Shown: piece by piece, positions 52,466-60,107 of the stretch | How positions within the stretch are numbered: position 1 is the first letter of the stretch | Layout: every line of letters starts with the position of its first letter | Program-made: the position numbers and the translations under genes | The notes under the pieces: generated by a model | What the model was told of the DNA's origin: nothing | Seen by the model: only the letters and a program-made list of their open reading frames with translations | The model's database searches: none | Assembly: GCF_005490785.1 (NCBI RefSeq) | Contig: NZ_CP027295.1 | Span: forward strand, 3,038,001-3,102,000 | Reading direction: 5' to 3' | Source: Brachybacterium sp. SGAir0954 | Lineage (GTDB): Bacteria; Actinomycetota; Actinomycetes; Actinomycetales; Dermabacteraceae | DNA length: 64,000 nt

Positions 52466-54334
52466 TCAGCTCCGCCCGACCCGCTCCCAGCCGTCCGCGC
52501 TGACGGCGGCGGCATCCGCCTCGCGGTCGGTGTCCAGCAGCGTCTCCCCTCCCCGCGTGATCGCGATCCGGCCGACGAGCGCGCCGAGACCGCGGACGGC
52601 CTTGTCGGTCGTGACGGCGGCGCGCACCTGCACCTCCCCGGCGAGCGCGGCGCCGCCGGCGTCGACGAGGTCGAATCCGCCGCGCCAGGTGAGGCGGCCG
52701 CCCCAGCCGGTGACGACGCCGTCCGGGAGCTCGATCCGCTCCTCGACGAGGTCCTCCACGGGCCGGCCCCGGTCGCGGTCGCGGCGCTCGAGCGCACCGG
52801 CGAGGGGCGCCCAGGTGGCGCCGCCGTCGGCGCTGGCCTCGATGCGCAGGGTGTCGTAGGCGGTCTCGAGGTGGGCGAAGAGCTCGAGCTCGAGCCGCGC
52901 GGGCTCCGCCGCCGCCGGGAGGTCGGCGGCGACGGTGAGCGTCGCGGTGCGGGCGTCCTCCTGGCCGGCGAGCCATCCGGCCTCCGCGGACAGCAGGCCG
53001 TGGGCACGGGCGACGGCGGTCGAGACCTCGCGGCGCACGGCGTTGGTGCTGGACCACTCGCGGGTGGGGTGCACGGCGTTGGTGAGGAGCACGATGACGG
53101 TGTCGGTGAGCGGGTCGATCACGAGCGAGGTTCCGGTGAAGCCGGTGTGGGCACCGCTGAAGGGGCTCGTGAGCCCTGCGTGGTAGGACCAGGCGGCGAG
53201 CTCCGGGCCGAGGCCGCGCCGTGCCCCGCCCTCCCCGGTGATCCCCGCGATGCGGTCGGTGAACATGTCCTGGACGGTGGCCCGCTCGAGCACGCGGGCG
53301 CCGCGGTGCTTTCCGCCGCCCAGCAGCATGCTCGCGAAGACCGCGACGTCCTTCGCGGTGGAGAAGACGCCCGCGTGGCCCGCGACGCCGCCCAGGGCGT
53401 AGGCGTTCTCGTCGTGGACGCGGCCGTGCACGAGCTCGCCGTAGAACTCCTGGTACTCGGTCGCGGCGATGCGGGGGCGCAGGGAGGCGTCCGGGGTGTA
53501 CATCGTGTCCGTCATGCCGAGCGGCGCGGTGATGTGGTCGTGCACGTACGCGTCCAGGCGCTGCCCGCTGAGCTCCTCGACCATCCGGCCGAGCGCGATG
53601 AGGCCCAGGTCGCTGTAGAGGTACCCCTCCTCCGGGGCTGCGGCCGGGGTCGCCGTGAGCGCCGCGTCCCAGCGCGAGGCCTCGTCCGGCCAGTCGCTGT
53701 ACAGCGGCAGGAAGGCGGGCAGCCCGCCGGTGTGGGTGAGGAGGTGGCGCACGAGGATCTGCTGCTCGCCGTTCTCGCCGAAGCGGGGCACGTGCCGGGC
53801 CACCGGGTCCTCGAGGGAGACGCGGCCCTGCTCGACGAGCTGGAGCACGGCCGTCGCCGTGAAGAGCTTCGAGAGGGAGGCGAGGTCGAAGATCGTGTCC
53901 GTGCGGGCGGGGATCCGCTCGGTCTCCGGGAGCTGCGTGGTGGCGTCCGCCCAGCGCAGGGCGTCGCCCTCCGCGTGCTCGAGGACGATGCCGCCGCCGA
54001 CGGCGACCAGCACGCTCGCCCCAGCGAAGCGCGGCGGGTCCTGCGCGATCGCGGCCCGCAGGATCCCCGGGACCTTCTCGATCCACGCCTCGTCGAGGCC
54101 GGCGGCGCGCGGCGAGGAGGGATGCAGGGGGTGCCCCGGTCGTCGGTCCCACGGGTGACGGCCGGCGGGGCGACGCCCGCGGTCCCAGGCGGGCACGGCG
54201 GCCGCAGCGGCGGCCCGCGGGCTCGGCTTGGGCGGCGAGGGGTCGCCCATCGCGAGGGCGGGGACGGGCGCGGCGAGCCCTGCGGCGAAGGCGGCGGCCA
54301 TGAGGCCCGTGCGACGAGGGAAGGAGGAGGTCAT
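52466..54334 (-). CDS. exported serine hydrolase of the beta-lactamase/penicillin-binding-protein fold
   Basis: 622 residues with a signal peptide (TGLMAAAFAAGLAAPVPALA). The catalytic domain has SxxK as SLSK (Ser153, Lys156), the YxN-equivalent YSD in GYLYSDLGLIALGRM, and the KTG-equivalent HTG in FSGAHTGFTGTS, the class C-like esterase/peptidase set. A C-terminal region of about 170 residues (DARTATLTVAADLPAAAEPA onward, with DTLRIEASADGGATW) is a beta-sandwich-like accessory domain. Substrate could be an ester or a peptidoglycan peptide. Confidence 0.87.
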   Translation of the reverse strand: MTSSFPRRTGLMAAAFAAGLAAPVPALAMGDPSPPKPSPRAAAAAAVPAWDRGRRPAGRHPWDRRPGHPLHPSSPRAAGLDEAWIEKVPGILRAAIAQDPPRFAGASVLVAVGGGIVLEHAEGDALRWADATTQLPETERIPARTDTIFDLASLSKLFTATAVLQLVEQGRVSLEDPVARHVPRFGENGEQQILVRHLLTHTGGLPAFLPLYSDWPDEASRWDAALTATPAAAPEEGYLYSDLGLIALGRMVEELSGQRLDAYVHDHITAPLGMTDTMYTPDASLRPRIAATEYQEFYGELVHGRVHDENAYALGGVAGHAGVFSTAKDVAVFASMLLGGGKHRGARVLERATVQDMFTDRIAGITGEGGARRGLGPELAAWSYHAGLTSPFSGAHTGFTGTSLVIDPLTDTVIVLLTNAVHPTREWSSTNAVRREVSTAVARAHGLLSAEAGWLAGQEDARTATLTVAADLPAAAEPARLELELFAHLETAYDTLRIEASADGGATWAPLAGALERRDRDRGRPVEDLVEERIELPDGVVTGWGGRLTWRGGFDLVDAGGAALAGEVQVRAAVTTDKAVRGLGALVGRIAITRGGETLLDTDREADAAAVSADGWERVGRS

Positions 54335-54513
54335 GCCCGCCCACCGTAGGGCGGAGCCCGCCCTGTGGCAACCGTCACACCCGCACCCCTGGCCGGTGCG
54401 GCACGCTCTCAGGGAACCGGCCCTCCTCGCACAGAGCCCCCACAGGTCGCGACGGTCGGATGGACCACGTCGACGGGGCAGCCGCCTCGTCGCCCCGATC
54501 ACCGGAGGTCCCG

Positions 54514-54921
54514 ATGAGCAGTCCGCGCGAGCCCGACCCCCCGCTCCGCCCCTCTCCCGCCCACATGCCTGCGAGCTCCCACGCGCTCGCCCGCGCGGCG
54601 GGTGCGCACTCCGGCGGTGCGCACGCGCAGCCCGTGGCCGCCGCCGTCGAGGCGCCGCTCGCCGAGGTCGTGCAGCCGACGGGACGGTCGATGTCGACCC
54701 TCGCCCGCGCCGCCCTCGGCGCCGGCGCCGCCTCGCTGGGCGCCGCCGCGCTGCTCGTGATGACCTTCGGGCCGGCCGCCCTGGCCCTCGAGCCGAGCAC
54801 GCTCGCCTCCTCGCCGCCCTCCGCCTCGGCGGAGGCCCCCCATCCCGTGCGCGCGGCCGACTGGGTCGATGCCGCGCCCGAGGCCGCCGTGACGCAGCGC
54901 GAGCAGGAGCTCGAGGCCTGA
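54514..54921 (+). CDS. hypothetical single-span membrane protein
   Basis: 135 residues, Pro/Ala/His-rich cytoplasmic part, one hydrophobic stretch (AALGAGAASLGAAALLVMTF, then GPAALAL) and a short Pro/Ala/Glu tail. The ATG at 54514 has GGAGGT 5 nt upstream. No family recognised. The opposite strand also has a frame, but it is Gly/Arg-rich without a ribosome site. Confidence 0.5.
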   Translation: MSSPREPDPPLRPSPAHMPASSHALARAAGAHSGGAHAQPVAAAVEAPLAEVVQPTGRSMSTLARAALGAGAASLGAAALLVMTFGPAALALEPSTLASSPPSASAEAPHPVRAADWVDAAPEAAVTQREQELEA

Positions 54922-54945
54922 TCCGCCGCTGCGCGGCGCCGCGGG

Positions 54946-54962
54946 TGAGGTGATCCTCACCT
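54946..54962 (+). promoter_or_regulatory. DtxR/IdeR-like iron box upstream of the ferredoxin gene
   Basis: TGAGGTGATCCTCACCT matches the first 17 positions of the DtxR/IdeR consensus (TTAGGTTAGSCTAACCT) at 13 places, including both AGGT/ACCT arms. It lies 83 bp before the ferredoxin ATG. A weak -10 (GATGCT, 54985-54990) with CTGCGA 18 bp ahead would place the box against the -35 region, as expected for repression by iron. Confidence 0.55.
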
Positions 54963-55045
54963 GCGACGCAGGGGCCGTGCGTGGGATGCTGGTGCGACGG
55001 CGCCCGGCATCGGCCGGGGCCCGGATCGACCATCAAGGAGCGAGG

Positions 55046-55318
55046 ATGTCGCTGTTCGGAGAGCCCTTCACCGCCAAGTGCCTGAAGTCGGGGGTCACTG
55101 TCGAGGTCGCCGAGGGCCAATCCCTGCTCCAGGCGCTCCTCGACGCCGGCATCTCGATGGACTACTCCTGCGAGGGCGGCGTGTGCGGCACCTGCGTCGT
55201 GCCGCTGGTCTCCGGCGAGGTCGAGCACCTCGACGAGTTCCTCATGGACGACGAGCACGACACCCAGATGACCACGTGCGTCTCTCGTGGCGTGGGCGAG
55301 ATCGAGATCGACGTCTGA
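55046..55318 (+). CDS. [2Fe-2S] ferredoxin, plant/VanB-reductase C-terminal type
   Basis: 90 residues. Cysteines 42, 47, 50 and 78 (SCEGGVCGTCVVPLVSGEVE and MTTCVSR) form the C-x4-C-x2-C...C cluster of plant-type ferredoxins. It resembles the ferredoxin domain at the end of phthalate-dioxygenase-type reductases, here as a stand-alone protein. AAGGAG lies 6 nt before the ATG. The partner is not in the window; the upstream iron box suggests expression when iron is scarce. Confidence 0.9.
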   Translation: MSLFGEPFTAKCLKSGVTVEVAEGQSLLQALLDAGISMDYSCEGGVCGTCVVPLVSGEVEHLDEFLMDDEHDTQMTTCVSRGVGEIEIDV

Positions 55319-55330
55319 TCCTTCGCTGAA

Positions 55331-55352
55331 CCCCGCCGGTCATCCGGCGGGG
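55331..55352. terminator. bidirectional hairpin between the ferredoxin and kinase genes
   Basis: CCCCGCCGG and CCGGCGGGG pair perfectly around TCAT between the convergent stops at 55318 and 55360. Confidence 0.65.
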
Positions 55353-55359
55353 AGCGCGA

Positions 55360-56463
55360 TCAGCGGGCCGGGCCCGCCGATCGGGCGGCGTGCTCGGCCG
55401 CGAGCCGGAGCGCCCCGTGGACGGGCTCAGCGCCCCGCGCCGTCCTGAGCCCCCGCATCTCGAGCCCGGCCCGGACGCCCGCGCGGACCGTCCCGCTGCG
55501 CTCGAGCACGGATCCCGTCATGACGACGGTCCCTCCGACCCCTGCTCCGGTGTCCCGCACCGCGTCGAGCGTGCCGAGCAGCGCCTCCGCGGCCCCATCG
55601 AGGATCCTCGCCGCGACGGCGTCACCGGCGGCCGCCGCCTCGCTCGCGCGCGGTGCGAAGCGCCCCCAGGCGGCCGGGGCGAGCGGGTCGACGGCCGCGA
55701 TCATCGCCTGGCGCACGTCACCCGCCCCCGGCTCCCTCGGCGCAGGGAGACCGAGCTCCCCGAGCACCGCCGTCGTGAGCGCCGTGGAGGGGCCGCGCCG
55801 GTCGAGGTCCGCGGCCGCCGCACGCAGCACCTCCCGGCCGATCCACACCGCGGAGCCCGCGTCGCCGAGCAGCCAGCCCATCCCGTCGGACCGCTCCACC
55901 GGGCGGTGGCCCGCGAAGCGCACCGCCGCGGCGCCCGTGCCGGCGAGCAGGAGCAGGCCGTCCCCGCCGGTCCCGCCCGCGGCGAAGGCCGTGACCATGT
56001 CGTCCACGACGTGCACGTCAGCCGGGTCCAGCAGGTCCTGATCACACGGCGCCGAGGAACGGGCGGCGAGCCGCTGCCCGAGTCCCTCCCGCACGGCGCG
56101 CTCGACCCACCCGTGCCGGGCCGGCCCGGCCCCGGCGATGCCGAGCACGACCACCGCGCGCACCGCAGGTCCTGCACCCTCGGCCCACGATGGACCGGGG
56201 CCGCTCGGGGCGGCGCCCTCGGGATCCGCCCCGGCGAGGAGGGCGGCGCCCTCGACGAGCGCGGCGGCGACGAGGTCCAGCAGCGCCTCGAGCGCCCCGG
56301 GGGCCGCGGAGCCGGGGTTCGCGCCGGGCCCCTCGCGGCGCAGGAGCTCCTCCCCCGCCTCCCCGCTGCGGGGGTCGAGGAGGTGGAGCCGCAGGCGGGC
56401 GTGGGTCCCGCCGACGTCCGCCCCGAGCAGCAGCGTGCTCCCCCGGCTCGTCCCGCCGCCCAT
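55360..56463 (-). CDS. BadF/BadG-family amino-sugar kinase (GlcNAc/MurNAc kinase-like)
   Basis: 367 residues of the ASKHA fold. The phosphate-1 loop is LGADVGGTHARLRLHL, then VVDDMVTAFAAG, LAGTGAAAVRF, MGWLLGDAGSAVWIGRE and the adenosine loop VVMTGSVLERSG, a set typical of N-acetylglucosamine kinases. Divergent from murQ and rpiR, so it probably phosphorylates GlcNAc or MurNAc from recycled peptidoglycan. GAGGAGG lies 4 nt before the ATG. Its -10 (TAGCAT) overlaps the operator region. Confidence 0.85.
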   Translation of the reverse strand: MGGGTSRGSTLLLGADVGGTHARLRLHLLDPRSGEAGEELLRREGPGANPGSAAPGALEALLDLVAAALVEGAALLAGADPEGAAPSGPGPSWAEGAGPAVRAVVVLGIAGAGPARHGWVERAVREGLGQRLAARSSAPCDQDLLDPADVHVVDDMVTAFAAGGTGGDGLLLLAGTGAAAVRFAGHRPVERSDGMGWLLGDAGSAVWIGREVLRAAAADLDRRGPSTALTTAVLGELGLPAPREPGAGDVRQAMIAAVDPLAPAAWGRFAPRASEAAAAGDAVAARILDGAAEALLGTLDAVRDTGAGVGGTVVMTGSVLERSGTVRAGVRAGLEMRGLRTARGAEPVHGALRLAAEHAARSAGPAR

Positions 56464-56514
56464 CGCGCCTCCTCGTCCATGGCCGGGGTGTCTCCTGGAG
56501 ATCCCCGATCCCGC

Positions 56515-56523
56515 ATGCTATTT
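56515..56523. promoter_or_regulatory. overlapping divergent -10 elements of the kinase and murQ
   Basis: The minus strand reads TAGCAT (56520-56515) toward the kinase and the plus strand TATTTT (56518-56523) toward murQ. This is one of the very few AT-rich spots in the window. Confidence 0.45.
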
Positions 56524-56529
56524 TCCTGC

Positions 56530-56555
56530 GAAGTCTTTCATCCGAAAGTTCTTTC
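56530..56555. promoter_or_regulatory. putative RpiR operator between the kinase gene and murQ
   Basis: GAAGTCTTTC (56530-56539) and the perfect palindrome GAAAGTTCTTTC (56544-56555) are two copies of a GAAAG/CTTTC dyad, 4 nt apart. They lie just inside the murQ transcript start and over the -35 region of the kinase, ideal for joint repression. The long murQ leader (to 56795) otherwise shows no gene. Confidence 0.55.
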
Positions 56556-56795
56556 CGCACGGTGGCGGTCCCGTCGCCGGCCACGCGTGCGCGCCGCACC
56601 CCGTCCCGGAGGTGACCATCATGAAGGATCGTCCGCCCCGGGGAGCCGCGCCGGCGACCGTCGTGCCTCCCCACCCGGAGGCACACGCACCATCCCGTGG
56701 ACAGCACGCGCCCCGGACGGCCGGCACGCGATGATGTGCGGCACGACCACGCAGCGGCGCCCCGTCCCGGTGCGTGCGACGGAAGGAGACCGGCG

Positions 56796-57749
56796 ATGAG
56801 CTCATGGCAGTCGCTGCTGGACCTCGCCTCCCCCACCGAGGAGCGCAATCCGGCGACCGAGGACCTCGACACGCTGCCGGCCGCCGAGCTCACCGCGAGG
56901 ATCCTCGAGGCGGACGCCGCCGTGATCACCGCCGTGCAGTCGCTCTCCGCGCCGCTCGCCGCGCTCGTCGAGGACTGCGTGGCCGCGATCGCCGCCGGCG
57001 GCACCGTGCACTACGTGGGCGCGGGCACCTCGGGGCGTCTGGCCGTGCTCGACGCCGCCGAGCTCCCGCCCACGTTCAACGTGGGCCCCGACCACTTCAC
57101 CGCGCACCTCGCGGGCGGTCCGCGCGCGATGGTCGTCGCCGGCGAGGGCGCCGAGGACTCCGCCGAGGACGGCGCCGCGCTCGTGCGCGAGCAGTGCGGC
57201 CCCCGCGACGTCGTGATCGGGCTCGCCGCCTCCGGCCGCACGCCCTACGTGGGCGGCGCGCTGACCGCCGCCCGGGAGAAGGGACTGGTCACCGCCCTGA
57301 TCGCCGCGAATCCTCAGGCCCCGCTCGCCGATCTCGCCGATCACGCCCTGCTCGCCGACGTCGGCCCCGAGGTCGTCACCGGCTCCACCCGTATGAAGGC
57401 CGGGACCGCGCAGAAGCTGCTGCTGAACGCCCTCTCCACCGCGACGATGGTCCGGCTGGGGAAGACCTACTCGAACCTCATGATCGACATGCGGGCGAGC
57501 AATCAGAAGCTGCGCGCCCGCAGCGTCCGCATGCTCGTGCAGGCGAGCGGCGCGGCGCCCGAGCACGCCGCCGAGGTGCTCGAGGAGGCGGAGGGCTCGA
57601 TCCGGGTGGCGCTCGTCGCCCTGCTCGCGGGGGCCGAGGTCCCCGCCGCCCGGGACGCCGCCGCCGCCCGGCCCCCCGATCCCTCGCGGGCGGGCGACCC
57701 GGCCGGGATCCGCGCCGCGGTCGCGCTGCTGACGGAGGCGCGCCGATGA
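56796..57749 (+). CDS. murQ: N-acetylmuramic acid 6-phosphate etherase
   Basis: Splits MurNAc-6-phosphate into GlcNAc-6-phosphate and D-lactate in cell-wall recycling. The 317 residues contain the SIS domain with VGAGTSGRLAVLDAAELPPT, VVIGLAASGRTPYVGGAL and VVTGSTRMKAGTAQKLLLN, which includes the catalytic region. GGAAGGAG lies about 8 nt before the ATG at 56796. It overlaps rpiR by 4 nt (ATGA). Confidence 0.95.
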   Translation: MSSWQSLLDLASPTEERNPATEDLDTLPAAELTARILEADAAVITAVQSLSAPLAALVEDCVAAIAAGGTVHYVGAGTSGRLAVLDAAELPPTFNVGPDHFTAHLAGGPRAMVVAGEGAEDSAEDGAALVREQCGPRDVVIGLAASGRTPYVGGALTAAREKGLVTALIAANPQAPLADLADHALLADVGPEVVTGSTRMKAGTAQKLLLNALSTATMVRLGKTYSNLMIDMRASNQKLRARSVRMLVQASGAAPEHAAEVLEEAEGSIRVALVALLAGAEVPAARDAAAARPPDPSRAGDPAGIRAAVALLTEARR

Positions 57750-58651
57750 CCGCCGCCGGGCACGAGCAGGTGCTCACGACGCTGCGCGCGATCGCCCCCG
57801 GGATGCAGGGGGCGCTGCGCCGCATCGCCGACGTCATGCTCGCCGATCCCGCGGCCGCCGCGGAGCTGTCCATCGACCGTCTCGCCGAGGCCGCGGACTC
57901 CTCCCCCGCCTCCGTCGTGCGCCTCGCCCGGGACCTCGGCTTCTCCGGCTACCGGGAGCTGCGCTTCGCCCTGCGCGCGGACCTCGCCTACGCCTCCGGC
58001 CGCGACGCCTCGAACGGGGGATCCGCGGAACTCCACCGCGACATCGATCCCACCGACTCCCTGGACCAGGTGATCGCCAAGATCGCCTTCGCGGACTCCC
58101 GCGCCGTGACCGAGACCTGCGAGCGCGTCGACACCGGCGAGCTCGCCGCGATCACGGCGCTGCTCTCCTCCGCTCGCCGGGTCGCGACCTTCGGGGTGGG
58201 CGCCTCCGCCTTCGCCGCCACGGACCTCCAACAGAAGCTCTCCCGGATCGGCCTGTGGGCGGCCGCCTACAGCGACGCCCACGAGGGCCTGCCCGCCGCC
58301 TCGCTGCTCGGCGAGGGGGACGTCGCCGTGGGCATCTCCCACGGCGGCGACACGATCGACGTCGTCGACGCGCTGCGGATCGCGCAGGAGGCGGGGGCGC
58401 GGACGGTCGCGCTGAGCAACACCGCCGGCTCCCCGCTCGTCTCCCTCGCGGACCATGCTCTGCTCACCGCGGCCCAGGAGTCGCCCTTCCGCTCCGGCGC
58501 GACGGCCTCCCGCCTCGCGCAGCTGACCCTCGTGGACATCATCTTCGTGACGGTCGCGCAGCGGCACCACGAGGAGGCGGGCAGGGCGCTCGACCGGACC
58601 CGCGAGGCGATCGCGGCGCGCCGCCTGGACCGGGGCGGCCGCCGCCGCTGA
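57746..58651 (+). CDS. RpiR-family transcriptional regulator (MurR-like)
   Basis: 301 residues: an N-terminal HTH_6 domain (ALRRIADVMLADPAAAAELS, SSPASVVRLARDLGFSGYRE) and a C-terminal SIS sugar-phosphate domain (VGASAFAATDLQQKLSRIGL, GISHGGDTIDVVDALRIAQE). Co-translated with murQ, so its effector is likely MurNAc-6-phosphate or GlcNAc-6-phosphate, and the divergent palindromes at 56530-56555 are its most likely binding site. Confidence 0.92.
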   Translation: MTAAGHEQVLTTLRAIAPGMQGALRRIADVMLADPAAAAELSIDRLAEAADSSPASVVRLARDLGFSGYRELRFALRADLAYASGRDASNGGSAELHRDIDPTDSLDQVIAKIAFADSRAVTETCERVDTGELAAITALLSSARRVATFGVGASAFAATDLQQKLSRIGLWAAAYSDAHEGLPAASLLGEGDVAVGISHGGDTIDVVDALRIAQEAGARTVALSNTAGSPLVSLADHALLTAAQESPFRSGATASRLAQLTLVDIIFVTVAQRHHEEAGRALDRTREAIAARRLDRGGRRR

Positions 58652-58670
58652 GCCGGGCCCCGTCGGTGCT

Positions 58671-58721
58671 CACGGCCCACGGCCCACGGCCCACGGCCCA
58701 CGGCCCACGGCCCACGGCCCA
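58671..58721. repeat. heptanucleotide tandem repeat
   Basis: CACGGCC is repeated seven times without error plus a partial copy. It lies in the 176-bp convergent gap between rpiR and the phosphotransferase gene. The rest of the gap holds a 6-bp dyad (AGCATG/CATGCT) around 58739-58760 but no gene. Confidence 0.9.
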
Positions 58722-58827
58722 GTATTGGCACGTCAGGAAGCATGATCGGCCCGCCATGCTCCCTGAGGTGCCCATCGCCTCTGGGGTGCCGATGGCCCCT
58801 GGGCTCCGGTGGCGACGCGGACCCGGC

Positions 58828-59649
58828 TCAGGAGCAGAGCGCGTCGCGCCAGATCTCCGCGTGCCGCTCGAGGTGCGCGGCCACTCCCGCCCAGTGCGCG
58901 CCGTGGCCCTCGAGGTACATCGAGCCCCACGGCTCCCAGCCGCTGCGGTGGGCGCGCTCGAGGTGGTCGTGCATCGCCTGCGCCCGGCGCGGCAGCAGGG
59001 CCGCGAGCTCGGCCCGCAGCGCGGCATCGGCACCGTAGCCCCGCCCGGTGGTCCCGTCGGCCGCGTCGGCCTCGTGTCCCCGTCCTGCCGTCCCGTCGGC
59101 CCCGTCGACGCCGAGCACGAAGGCGCGGAGGTCCTCGGCGGCGCGGTGCGGATCGGCGGTGACGTCGTTGAGCGTGAAGGCCTGCGCGGAGTAGGCGAGG
59201 TCCCAGGCGCGGGTGCTCAGGCCGGCGCCGTCCCAGTCGATGAAGACCCACCGCGGCCCGAGCACGAGGTTCCAGGGGGTGAGGTCCCCGTGGCAGACGA
59301 GGTCCGCGTCGGCGACGGGGATGAGGGCCGGCCCGAGGCCCAGCTCCTGGGCGCTCAGCCCGGCGCAGGCGTCATGGATGAGGCGCACCATGGCCCCGAC
59401 CTCGGCGAGCTGCGGGCGGCTCAGCGGCGGGGAGTCCATCGCGAGGGCGCCGGGCACGTACTCGGTCACCATGCGGCCCTGCTCGTCCTGCCCGAGCGGC
59501 GCCGGCAGGTCCACGCCGCGGTCCCGCAGCGTGCCCATGAGCGCGAGCACCCCCGGCGAGTGCCGGGTCCAGGGCTTGCGCACGGTGTCCCCCACCCGCA
59601 TGACGCCCGCGCTGGCGTTCCCGCCCGCGAGCGGGATCTCCGGTTCCAT
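58828..59649 (-). CDS. aminoglycoside-phosphotransferase-family protein
   Basis: 273 residues of the APH/choline-kinase fold. The catalytic loop is CHGDLTPWNLVL (HGD...N) and the metal Asp is in FIDWDGAG. A lid insertion around 185-212 contains two copies of DGTxGRG. The family covers antibiotic kinases, but also many sugar or metabolite kinases; nothing here shows an antibiotic target. The ATG at 59649 is 6 nt after TACGCT, so leaderless. Confidence 0.87.
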   Translation of the reverse strand: MEPEIPLAGGNASAGVMRVGDTVRKPWTRHSPGVLALMGTLRDRGVDLPAPLGQDEQGRMVTEYVPGALAMDSPPLSRPQLAEVGAMVRLIHDACAGLSAQELGLGPALIPVADADLVCHGDLTPWNLVLGPRWVFIDWDGAGLSTRAWDLAYSAQAFTLNDVTADPHRAAEDLRAFVLGVDGADGTAGRGHEADAADGTTGRGYGADAALRAELAALLPRRAQAMHDHLERAHRSGWEPWGSMYLEGHGAHWAGVAAHLERHAEIWRDALCS

Positions 59650-59655
59650 ACTGGG

Positions 59656-59661
59656 AGCGTA
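59656..59661 (-). promoter_or_regulatory. -10 element, leaderless promoter of the phosphotransferase gene
   Basis: The minus strand reads TACGCT, then CCCAGT, then ATG at 59649. Confidence 0.5.
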
Positions 59662-59708
59662 GTGGCGGCCCTGCACGCCCCGGGACGTGGCCGACGGCGG
59701 CGGGGAGG

Positions 59709-60008
59709 TCAGAGGCGGGGGCCGGCGAGCGCCCAGGCGAGGACCACGAGCACCGCGGCGCCCGCGGCGACGGGCATCGCGGCCGCGAGCGGCAGCGCCG
59801 GCCCGGCGACGAGCAGCCCCAGCACGACGAGCGAGGCGACGCTGAGCAGGACGGCGAAGAGCAGCGGACGGCCCATGGCGCGGCGGCCGCCGCGGGTGAG
59901 GGTCGCCCCCTCGCGGAGGTCCGGGTCCTCGTGGTGCGTGAGCGTGGTCATGGTGTCCTCGTCGACGGCAGGGTTCCTCGGGCCGGGAGGCTCGAGGACG
60001 GGCGACAT
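59709..60008 (-). CDS. small two-span membrane protein, unknown function
   Basis: 99 residues with two hydrophobic segments (LLFAVLLSVASLVVLGLLVA and LAAAMPVAAGAAVLVVLAWAL). No family recognised. AGGAGGA lies about 9 nt before the ATG at 60008; an inner ATG at 59951 with GAGGA is the alternative. It follows the ABC transporter by about 100 bp on the same strand. Confidence 0.6.
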   Translation of the reverse strand: MSPVLEPPGPRNPAVDEDTMTTLTHHEDPDLREGATLTRGGRRAMGRPLLFAVLLSVASLVVLGLLVAGPALPLAAAMPVAAGAAVLVVLAWALAGPRL

Positions 60009-60107
60009 GACCCGATCCTCCTCGTCCCCGCCGCCCCGGACATCCCCTCGCCGGAGGAGACGCCGTCATCCTTTCGTCGTACGTCCGACGAGGCGCGCCC
60101 CGCCTCC

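Noticed and set aside
54499-54960. Minus-strand frame opposite the 135-residue membrane protein
   Set aside because: It is Gly/Arg/His-rich without a ribosome site, and it would run through the iron-box dyad. The plus frame has GGAGGT and a membrane segment.
56515-56556. The AT-rich patch as a trace of horizontal transfer or an insertion site
   Set aside because: It is only about 40 bp, lies exactly at a divergent promoter and is made of dyads, which an operator explains better.
58671-58721. The heptanucleotide array as a CRISPR
   Set aside because: The units are 7 bp and adjacent without spacers, and there are no cas genes.
58828-59649. The phosphotransferase as an antibiotic-resistance gene
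   Set aside because: Only the generic HGD and IDWD motifs are visible; the family is broad and no mobile element or resistance context is present.
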